Below, piece by piece: positions 16,272 through 22,808 of a stretch of 33,015 nt of DNA. Both the position numbers and the translations under genes were made by a program. The notes below the pieces were generated by a model that ran no database searches, was not told the DNA's origin, and worked only from the letters and a program-made list of their open reading frames with translations. Position 1 is the stretch's first letter. Every line of letters starts with the position of its first letter. Source of the DNA: JAVKFY01 sp040223615 (GTDB lineage Bacteria > Pseudomonadota > Alphaproteobacteria > GCA-2731375); assembly GCA_040223615.1 (NCBI GenBank), contig JAVKFY010000018.1, positions 1-33,015 on the forward strand, given 5' to 3'.

Positions 16272-17819
16272 TCAAGCCTTGGCCTTGCGGCGCCCGGCGG
16301 CGCCAGCCTTGCGCCAGTCCGCCTCGCCCTCGAATGCTGCCGCGGCGCGGATCAGCGTCGCTTCCTCGAAATGCCGCCCGACCAGCATCAGCCCGATCGG
16401 CAGCCCGCCCTTGTGCGCGCAGGGCAGCGTGAACGCCGGATTGCCGCTGACGTCGAACGGACAGGTGTTGGCCTGCATGTTCAGGGCCAGGTCGACATAC
16501 TGCTCGCGCGGACAGTCCGCCGGCGGGATCTCGGTGGCGGTGAACGGGATCGTCGGCATCGCCAGGATGTCGACCTCGTCGAGCGCCGCCGTGTAGGCGT
16601 CGCGCAGCAGCACGCGCAGGTTCTGCGCCTTCGAGTGATAGCGGTTGTGATAGTTGCGGTGCAGGTACTCGCCCAGCATCAGCACCAGCTTCACCGTTTC
16701 CGAGGCGTCATCAATCCGCGTCGCCATGCCACGCGCGAAAGCCTCTTGCATCGTCACCGGGTAATAGCCTGGCACGTTGTTGCCGACGCCGTAGCCCTTC
16801 AGCATCATCTCCGCCGCGCCCTCAAGGATGATGCCGCTCCAGATGTGCGGGCCGTCGTAGTGCATCGGCACCGACACTTCGCTCACCTTCGCGCCTTGCG
16901 CCTTCAGCACGTCGATGGCGCCAAGCACCGCGCGGTCGACCGCCGCATCGCTCTCGGGATGGCCGAAGCCCTGCTTCAGCACGCCGATGCGCAGGCCTTT
17001 GACGCCGGCATCGAGCGCGCTCATGTAGTCGCCGGTACGCGCCAGTTGCGTGCGGCTGTCGTGGCCGTCATGGCCTGCGATGGCGGTCAGCAGGCGGGCG
17101 ACGTCCTCGGTGCTGGCGCAGATCGGCCCGCAATGATCGACCGAATAGGAGATCGGCATCGAGCCGGTCGTCGGCACCAGCCCCCAGGTCGGCTTCAGGC
17201 CGTAGACACCGCACCAGCTCGACGGCGTGCGGATCGAGCCGCCCTGATCGCCACCTAGCGCCATCGGCACCTCGCCGGCCGCGACCAGCGCCGCGCTGCC
17301 GCCGGACGAACCGCCGGCGCTGTGCGCGGGGTTGTGCGGATTGCGGATCGGGCCGGTCTTCGCGGTGTGACTGGCGCCCGAGAAGCAAAGGTCCTCGCAC
17401 ACGGCCTTGCCGGCGATGGTGCCGCCGGCTTCCAGGATACGCGTCACCACCGTGGCATCGATGTCGGGGACGTAGCCTTCGAGCAGCGCCGAGCCGTTCA
17501 TCATCGGCACGCCGGCGACACAGATATTGTCTTTCACCGCGACCGACTTGCCAGCCAGCACGCCGTTCTTCGCGCCCTTGATCTCGGTGCGCCAGTACCA
17601 CGCGTTGTACGGATTGTCGGCTTCGTCAGGTCGATGACCCGGCGTGCGGGCGTAGCGCACGGGAAGCTTGGGCTCGGCGAGCTGGTCCAGCCGGTCGCAC
17701 GACGCCAGCGGGCCACGCATGATCTCGCGGAACGAGCCCAGGTCATCGTCATCCAGTGTCATGCCGAACGACGTCGCGATGTCGCGAAGCTGGCCGACGG
17801 TCGGCAATCTCACGGGCAT
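16272..17819 (-). CDS. amidase, amidase-signature family
   Basis: A 515-residue amidase and first gene of the amide-uptake operon. The catalytic triad is intact: K96 in SVAVKDNI, cis-Ser in SAGGSSGGSA (S171/S172) and the nucleophile S195 in GGDQGGSIRTPS. A 60-70 residue N-terminal helical extension precedes the core, as in the larger aliphatic/aryl-acid amidases of this family. The start at 17819 is set by GGAG seven bases upstream, although the frame stays open for another 47 codons through the leader. That extension (containing LFSFWRG) coincides with a terminator hairpin and is probably not translated as part of the enzyme. Expression is likely controlled by antitermination at the leader (17855-17984) through AmiR, encoded divergently. 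Confidence 0.9.
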   Translation of the reverse strand: MPVRLPTVGQLRDIATSFGMTLDDDDLGSFREIMRGPLASCDRLDQLAEPKLPVRYARTPGHRPDEADNPYNAWYWRTEIKGAKNGVLAGKSVAVKDNICVAGVPMMNGSALLEGYVPDIDATVVTRILEAGGTIAGKAVCEDLCFSGASHTAKTGPIRNPHNPAHSAGGSSGGSAALVAAGEVPMALGGDQGGSIRTPSSWCGVYGLKPTWGLVPTTGSMPISYSVDHCGPICASTEDVARLLTAIAGHDGHDSRTQLARTGDYMSALDAGVKGLRIGVLKQGFGHPESDAAVDRAVLGAIDVLKAQGAKVSEVSVPMHYDGPHIWSGIILEGAAEMMLKGYGVGNNVPGYYPVTMQEAFARGMATRIDDASETVKLVLMLGEYLHRNYHNRYHSKAQNLRVLLRDAYTAALDEVDILAMPTIPFTATEIPPADCPREQYVDLALNMQANTCPFDVSGNPAFTLPCAHKGGLPIGLMLVGRHFEEATLIRAAAAFEGEADWRKAGAAGRRKAKA

Positions 17820-17847
17820 CTCACCGCTCCTTCGATCAGGTCTATCG

Positions 17848-17984
17848 CCGCGCCAAAACGAAAAGAGCCCCGTGCCCCCGCTAGGGGACCGAGGCTCAAT
17901 TGCCAGGGCGTTGATGCCCGCGATCATACAGTTGGCGCGGCATCGATCGATGGACGCCATTGTCCGTCACAAGCCGCGCGCTCG
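17848..17984 (-). promoter_or_regulatory. structured mRNA leader of the amidase operon, candidate ANTAR (AmiR) target
   Basis: Reading leftward, the leader first offers a hairpin GGAC-AAUGGC-GUCC (17965-17952). Its six-base loop has A at position 1 and G at position 4, the pattern known for ANTAR-bound hairpins, and the stem continues past one C-A mismatch. Next is GGGC-AUCAAC-GCCC (17919-17906), also a hexaloop starting with A but with A at position 4. A third weak hexaloop hairpin (GGC-AAUUGA-GCC) overlaps the 5' arm of the terminator. A nine-base perfect inverted repeat (17848-17856 with 17932-17940) encloses the second hairpin and the terminator, and a twelve-base palindrome lies at 17941-17952. 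The divergent amiR gene encodes an ANTAR protein, which makes antitermination here likely. Base pairs are seen; binding is inferred. Confidence 0.6.
17855..17897 (-). terminator. intrinsic terminator/attenuator upstream of the amidase
   Basis: On the leftward transcript, GAGCC pairs with GGCUC around an inner CCCC-UAGC-GGGG hairpin, followed at once by UUUUCGUUUU. It ends about 36 bases before the amidase start, where a terminator makes sense only as an attenuator. The rightward direction lacks a T-run, so it does not serve amiC. Confidence 0.7.
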
Positions 17985-17989
17985 CACGA

Positions 17990-18019
17990 ATAGTCAGCGG
18001 CCGGCTTCCTGATTGTCAA
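17990..18019 (-). promoter_or_regulatory. possible sigma-70 type promoter for the amidase leader
   Basis: A perfect leftward TTGACA (18019-18014) is followed after 18 bases by GACTAT, a poor -10. If used, transcription would begin near 17984, about twenty bases before the first hexaloop hairpin. The -35 is visible; the -10 and start site are uncertain. Confidence 0.35.
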
Positions 18020-18097
18020 GATGGCTGCCATGCGGTGGCGGCATTTGACAGCGTCGAAGCAGGCGCGCGACCCTTATGCACGAGGGAAAGTTCAACG

Positions 18098-19294
18098 ATG
18101 CGACGTCGCCGAGAACCGATCCATGTTGGGGTGGTCTACTCCCTGACCGGTCCTTACGGGCTTGTCGGGCGCGAGATGCTGAACGGCGTTTCGCTTGCCA
18201 TCGACGAGATCAACGCAGTCGACGGCAACGACTTCGAACTCGTGCCGCTGGTCTTCGACCCAGGCGGCGATCTGCATCGCTACGAGGAAGCGGTCGAGGC
18301 GCTGATCCACGACAAGGGCGTGCACCACATCGTCGGCTGCTACACCTCGGCGTCGCGCAAGCAGGTACTGCCGCTACTGGAGCGTTACGACCGCCTGCTC
18401 TGGCACTCCGCCCGATACGAGGGTTTCGAGAGCAGCGACAACGTGATCTACGTCGGCGCCGCGCCGAACCAGCACATCGTGCCCCTGGCCCAGCACATGA
18501 TCGCGAATATCGGCGTCGACGTTTTTTGCGTCGGCTCGAACTACATCTGGACGTGGGAAACGACCCGCGTCCTGCAGGAGATCGTCACCGCCGCATCCGG
18601 CCGCATCGTCGGCAAGCGACTGGTCGCACTCGGCGACACGGACATCGACCACATCGTCCGGGAGATCTTCGAGAAGCGGCCGCCGGCGATCTTCAACACG
18701 CTGGTCGGCGAGGCCAGCTACCTGTTTCACCGGCGCCTGCGCCAGGCGTGGCGCCGCGCCGGCGTGAGCGACGACGATGCGCCACCGATCCTGAGCTGCA
18801 GCCTCGGCGAACACGAACTGCGCCTGATCGGTCCCAGCGCTTCCACCGGGCACCTGACGTCGGCCGCCTACTTCAGCAGCATCGACACCCCGGAAAATCG
18901 CAGCTTCGTTCGCCGCTACCGCAAGGCGTTCAGTTCGGAGACGTTGCCCTCCGCCGATGTCGAAGCCGCCTACCTCTGCGGCATCCTGCTCGGCCGCGCC
19001 GTGCAGCAGGCCGGCAATGGCAACGTGCGCGCGGTGCGCGATGCGACCTACCGCGAAACGGTCGATGCGCCCCAGGGCAAGGTCAAGGTCGATCCAGAAA
19101 CCAATCACTGCTACCTGACACCGCGCCTCGCCCGCTCACGCAGAGGCTATCGCTTCGACATCGTCGAGGCGGCCGTCGCGCCGGTGAAGCCGGATCCCTA
19201 TCTCGCATGGCTCGACGTCGACGCACTGGTCGCCGACAGTCGCAGGTCGGGTGCCAACGATGCATCCTCGCGACGGCTGCGAGTGGTGCAATGA
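18098..19294 (+). CDS. amiC: AmiC-type amide-sensing regulator (periplasmic-binding-protein fold)
   Basis: A cytoplasmic ligand sensor of 398 residues, close to Pseudomonas AmiC (385). In that system AmiC sequesters the antiterminator AmiR until an amide binds. The protein has the Peripla_BP_5 fold (HVGVVYSLTGPYGLVGREMLNG, SLAIDEINAVDGN, VGCYTSASRKQVLPLLE, YEGFESSDNVIYVGAAPNQH) but starts with MRRRREP and no signal peptide, as expected for a regulator rather than a transporter subunit. The ATG at 18098 has GAGGGAAAG upstream. Its stop overlaps the amiR start by ATGA. It shares the TSASR ligand-loop element with the transporter binding protein at 13995, which suggests they see similar amides. 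Confidence 0.9.
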   Translation: MRRRREPIHVGVVYSLTGPYGLVGREMLNGVSLAIDEINAVDGNDFELVPLVFDPGGDLHRYEEAVEALIHDKGVHHIVGCYTSASRKQVLPLLERYDRLLWHSARYEGFESSDNVIYVGAAPNQHIVPLAQHMIANIGVDVFCVGSNYIWTWETTRVLQEIVTAASGRIVGKRLVALGDTDIDHIVREIFEKRPPAIFNTLVGEASYLFHRRLRQAWRRAGVSDDDAPPILSCSLGEHELRLIGPSASTGHLTSAAYFSSIDTPENRSFVRRYRKAFSSETLPSADVEAAYLCGILLGRAVQQAGNGNVRAVRDATYRETVDAPQGKVKVDPETNHCYLTPRLARSRRGYRFDIVEAAVAPVKPDPYLAWLDVDALVADSRRSGANDASSRRLRVVQ

Positions 19295-19920
19295 AGCGGC
19301 GCCGCATTCCTTCCTTCCGCGGCCTGCGTGCGAGCATCGAGCATCCGGCCGGCGCCGACCGCACCATGCTGCAGAGCCAGCTGGAACGGCTCGGGCTGAT
19401 CGTTATCGTCGACGATGCGATGCGATGCGGCGAACCGACCGCCGACATACATTTCTTCGACGGCGACGCCATTCACGGTCAATGCGACGATGAGATCGAG
19501 CCGCTGCCACGCGACATCCCTGTCATCGCGTTGATTGGCTCCGAGGCGCCCGGCCGGCTGGAGGTGCTGTTCGCCCTGCAGCCCTCGGCCTACCTCACGA
19601 AACCGATCCGCCGGACCGGCATCTATTCCTGCCTGGCCATCGCGATGCGAAACCACGCCCAGCTGCGGCTGACGAACGAACGTCTCCAGGCCGCCGAGCA
19701 ACGCCTCGGCCAGCGCCGCAAGGTGATCTCCGCCGTCGTCAGGCTGATGCAGGGCGGCGCGCGCAGCGAGGACGCCGCTTACCGGATGCTGCAACGTGCC
19801 GCGATGTCCCGGCGCCAGAGCATCGAAGCGCTCTGCGTCGACCTGGCGTGCGGCCGTCGCGCCGTCGCCGAGATCATCGACGGCATCGACGGCGGCTACC
19901 GCCGCGAACTCGGCCTCTAG
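19291..19920 (+). CDS. amiR: AmiR-type ANTAR-domain antiterminator
   Basis: An RNA-binding antiterminator of 209 residues. Residues 1-120 form a pseudo-receiver domain lacking the phospho-acceptor aspartate but keeping the lysine of LTKPIRR. A coiled coil follows (about 120-145: LRLTNERLQAAEQRLGQR) and then the ANTAR domain (about 145-200) with the family pattern ISAVVRLMQGGARSEDAAYRMLQRAAMSRRQSIEAL. In the Pseudomonas ami system AmiR, freed from AmiC, binds leader RNA and prevents termination before the amidase gene. The coupled amiC upstream, the amidase 61 bases downstream and the terminator-bearing leader of the divergent amidase operon all point to the same mechanism. Confidence 0.88.
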   Translation: MKRRRIPSFRGLRASIEHPAGADRTMLQSQLERLGLIVIVDDAMRCGEPTADIHFFDGDAIHGQCDDEIEPLPRDIPVIALIGSEAPGRLEVLFALQPSAYLTKPIRRTGIYSCLAIAMRNHAQLRLTNERLQAAEQRLGQRRKVISAVVRLMQGGARSEDAAYRMLQRAAMSRRQSIEALCVDLACGRRAVAEIIDGIDGGYRRELGL

Positions 19921-19981
19921 GCTTGGCGCCGCCAGCTGCGGCACGACTCACGCAATCATTCAGGACTTAGGGAGAAGCAAG

Positions 19982-21385
19982 GTGAAGCACACGGACATGG
20001 CGCTGGCCGGTCTGGTCGAGACGGGCCAGAAGCTGGCGAGCAAGGAGCTTTCGCCGGTCGAGTTGACGGAGGCGATGTTCGAACGCATCGACGAACTCGA
20101 TCCGAAGCTGATGAGCTACGCCACGCTGATGAAGGACCAGGCGCTCGCCGAGGCGAAGACGGCCGAGTCCGAGATCGCGTCTGGCAACGTCCGTGGTCCC
20201 TTGCATGGTGTGCCGATCGCCGTGAAGGACCTGTGCGACGCCACCGGCGTGCCGACGATGGCTGGCATCCCCGCCTTCAAGGACCGCGTCGCCGGATCGG
20301 ACTCCACCGTCGTGCGCCGCCTGCGCGAGGCTGGCGCCGTCGTGCTCGGCAAGCTGCAGCTCACCGAGGGCGCGCTGGCATTGCACCACCCCGACGTGCC
20401 GCCGCCGGTGAACCCGTGGAAAGCCGACCTGTGGTGCGGCGCGTCGTCGAGCGGCTCCGGCTCGGCCACGGCCGCCGGCCTGTGCTTCGGGTCGCTGGGC
20501 TCCGACACCGGCGGATCGATCCGCTTCCCCTCCTACACGCACCACATCGTCGGCCTGAAACCAACATGGGGACGGGTAAGCCGGCACGGTGTCTTCCCGC
20601 TGTCCGATACGCTCGACCACGTCGGCCCGATGACGCGACGGGTGGAGGACGCCGCCGCGATGCTGGGCGCCATCGCGGGCCGCGATGAGAATGACCCGAC
20701 CAGCCTTGCCGGCAACGCGCCGGACTACCTGGCGACGATCAATGCCGGCGTGTCGGGGCTGCGTGTCGGCTTCGACGAGCAATATTGCTCGGAGGGGGTC
20801 GATGCCGCAGTAGCGAAGTCGATACGGCGCGGCCTCGATATCCTGAAGGCACGCGGCGCCGAGATCGTGCCCGTTTCGATGCCCAAGTGGCGCGAGGCGG
20901 TCGAGTTGTGGATCGTCCTGTGTTCCGCCGAAGCCGCGGTCGCCCACGAAGCGACCTACCCGCAGCGCGGCAACGACTACAGCGAGGCCTATCGGGGCTT
21001 TCTCGATGCCGGTATGGCCGTGACCGGCGTCGACTACGCCAAGGCGACGATCGCGCGCCGGGAGTTCGCTGGCGGCTATGCGATGCTGTTCGAGGCCGTC
21101 GACCTTCTGATCGCCCCGATCATGGCAACACCCGTGCCCACGACGGATGAGTTCCTCAAGGTCACCGAGTTGGCGGATGGTGTAACGCGCATTGTTACCT
21201 ACACGTCACCGCAAGACCTAACCGGGAGCCCCGCGATCATCCTGCCCGGCGGGCTCGACGATACGGGCGCGCCGGTCGGTTTCCAGCTGGTGGGTCGCCA
21301 CCTTCAGGAAGACAAGCTCTTTGAGGCGGGCATGGCCTACCAAGCCGATGCGGGCTGGCCGAACCAGCCGCCGCTCGCGGTGTAG
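19982..21385 (+). CDS. amidase, amidase-signature family
   Basis: The third signature amidase in the window, 467 residues from a GTG at 19982 with GGAG eight bases upstream. A downstream ATG at 19997 is less well placed. Triad: K82 in IAVKDLCD, cis-Ser within WCGASSSGSGSA (S155-S157) and the nucleophile S179 in GSDTGGSIRFPS. It belongs to the GatA-like subgroup and is different in sequence from the amidases at 6132 and 16272. It lies 61 bases after amiR on the same strand, so it is likely part of an amiC-amiR-amidase operon and might be expressed constitutively at low level to start the response. Substrate unknown; short aliphatic amides are possible. Confidence 0.9.
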   Translation: MKHTDMALAGLVETGQKLASKELSPVELTEAMFERIDELDPKLMSYATLMKDQALAEAKTAESEIASGNVRGPLHGVPIAVKDLCDATGVPTMAGIPAFKDRVAGSDSTVVRRLREAGAVVLGKLQLTEGALALHHPDVPPPVNPWKADLWCGASSSGSGSATAAGLCFGSLGSDTGGSIRFPSYTHHIVGLKPTWGRVSRHGVFPLSDTLDHVGPMTRRVEDAAAMLGAIAGRDENDPTSLAGNAPDYLATINAGVSGLRVGFDEQYCSEGVDAAVAKSIRRGLDILKARGAEIVPVSMPKWREAVELWIVLCSAEAAVAHEATYPQRGNDYSEAYRGFLDAGMAVTGVDYAKATIARREFAGGYAMLFEAVDLLIAPIMATPVPTTDEFLKVTELADGVTRIVTYTSPQDLTGSPAIILPGGLDDTGAPVGFQLVGRHLQEDKLFEAGMAYQADAGWPNQPPLAV

Positions 21386-21552
21386 ACGGCAGGCTGTCTC
21401 GCGAGCCGGGACCGGTAATGGCGTCCAGCTTGGCGATCATGCCGAGCTGGCGCCTTCTGCTGCAATCCAAACCGTCGGTGGTTCTTACAGTTTGAATTGA
21501 TTCTCATTTGCTGATCGTACCAAGGCAATGAATTGGTTGAAAGTTTCCATAA

Positions 21553-21567
21553 GGCACATTTTTTGCA
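21553..21567 (+). promoter_or_regulatory. sigma-54 type promoter of the PEP-CTERM gene
   Basis: The sequence AGGCACATTTTTTGCA has GG at 21553-21554 and GC at 21565-21566, exactly ten bases apart, and matches the GGCAC and TTGCA blocks of the -24/-12 consensus. It would start transcription near 21578, just before the GGGAGGG ribosome site and ATG at 21598. The 100 bases upstream are AT-rich compared with the rest of the window. Sigma-54 control of PEP-CTERM genes through PrsK/PrsR is known in other bacteria. Confidence 0.7.
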
Positions 21568-21597
21568 CCAATAATTAAGAACACTCGGGAGGGCGTC

Positions 21598-22659
21598 ATG
21601 TTGTCTCGACTTCTTCTTGCGGCACCGCTTGCGATTGCCATTGCAAGCGGCGCGCTACCAGCCCAGGCGGTACAAGTCGCCGGGACGGCTCTCGACTACA
21701 GCTCCACCGTTACCTACAACCCGATCACCGAGCTGTTCGAGTACCGCTACTCATTCACCGATCTTGGCGGTGTGGTGGGTGCGGACACGCTACGGTTGAC
21801 GATAGATGAAGCTGGCAGTCACATCGGCGTGCACCATGAGTTGAACGTCGTCAGCGACGGCGGTGTCTTTGCCTATGACCGACCAGGACCGATCGCCGGG
21901 ATCTCAGCCGACAACTACGACTGGTCGTCACTGGACACCGCTGCCTTGGCAACTACGACAGTCGGCTTCGATGATGTCCATGGGCCGACGATGGCGGCGA
22001 TGCGTGTGGAATATGCGCCGACGGCATCTGCGGCGCTGCTTACCGCGCCGGTGCCGAATGTCGGTGGCCTCTTCGTTCCCGGCCCCGCCGCTGGCATGCC
22101 AGGGGGCATTGAAGGCGGCCTCGGCGGTGTCTGCCTGGTCACTGTCCTGGGCGACAACAAGTGTTACACCTACTTGGGTACATCGGTGACCGCGGTAGCC
22201 GGCGGCTTCCAGTATACCAAGTTCCTCAAGAATACCGGCGGTGTGGCAATTGGGCCGGACCAGGTGCCTGGTGTTGACAACTTTGTCGACCACTTCGAAG
22301 CGGTTCACCCATCACACATCGTCATCAACGACGAACTGTTCAACTTGCCGGACAATGGATGTGCCGGCGATGGGTTTGGCAAAGTGGGCGCAACCTACTT
22401 CTGGCTAGGGCTTGGCGACGGACTTGGTGGCCAATGTGCCGATGGTGCGTGGGATGTCGGCGAGGTGCTGGCACTCGGCTTTTTCGACACGCATGGGCCA
22501 GTCATCACGGGCTGGAATGGCGTCGTATTCGGCTCGCAAGCTGACGGCAGCGGAAGCGGCAACTTCAACCCAGCGGTCCCGGAGCCGGCCACGCTTACGT
22601 TGCTCGGTGTCGGTCTTCTTGGCCTTGGTTGGGCACGCCGGCGCCATCGCGCTGCATGA
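21598..22659 (+). CDS. PEP-CTERM sorting-domain protein
   Basis: A 353-residue exported protein of unknown function. It begins with a signal peptide (MLSRLLLAAPLAIAIASG, likely cleaved after AQA near residue 24) and ends with a textbook exosortase signal: VPEPAT at about 328, a hydrophobic helix and an arginine-rich tail (ARRRHRAA). The body is rich in Gly, Val, Asp and aromatic residues without a recognisable enzymatic domain; four cysteines (GVC, KCY, GCAG, GQCA) could make two disulfides outside the cell. The PEP motif would be cleaved by exosortase EpsH/XrtA, none of which is in the window. A GGGAGGG ribosome site precedes the ATG. Confidence 0.9.
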   Translation: MLSRLLLAAPLAIAIASGALPAQAVQVAGTALDYSSTVTYNPITELFEYRYSFTDLGGVVGADTLRLTIDEAGSHIGVHHELNVVSDGGVFAYDRPGPIAGISADNYDWSSLDTAALATTTVGFDDVHGPTMAAMRVEYAPTASAALLTAPVPNVGGLFVPGPAAGMPGGIEGGLGGVCLVTVLGDNKCYTYLGTSVTAVAGGFQYTKFLKNTGGVAIGPDQVPGVDNFVDHFEAVHPSHIVINDELFNLPDNGCAGDGFGKVGATYFWLGLGDGLGGQCADGAWDVGEVLALGFFDTHGPVITGWNGVVFGSQADGSGSGNFNPAVPEPATLTLLGVGLLGLGWARRRHRAA

Positions 22660-22808
22660 CGGTAGTGAAAATCTGCCCTCACGGGATTGTGCCGAGCCTC
22701 GGCAACGCAAGTTCGAATGTCGCTTCCTGATCAACCTCGGTCCGAACGCAACGACGTGCGAACGGCGGCTTCCTCCTGAACCCGAAACTTCGCAGACCGA
22801 ACGCCGGA

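Noticed and set aside
17820..17960. N-terminal extension of the amidase through the leader, or a leader peptide containing LFSFWRG
   Set aside because: It runs through the terminator stem and lacks a ribosome site; no run of regulatory codons is seen, so a classical peptide attenuator is less likely than ANTAR control.
17848..17984. Guanidine riboswitch (mini-ykkC or ykkC types), considered because of the DUF1989 and urea-transport context
   Set aside because: No paired ACGR-loop hairpins or other guanidine aptamer signature could be found in the leader.
18076..19290. Plus-strand frame upstream of and continuous with amiR
   Set aside because: Out-of-frame reading of amiC with arginine-rich low-complexity product; amiR starts at 19291 by ATGA overlap.
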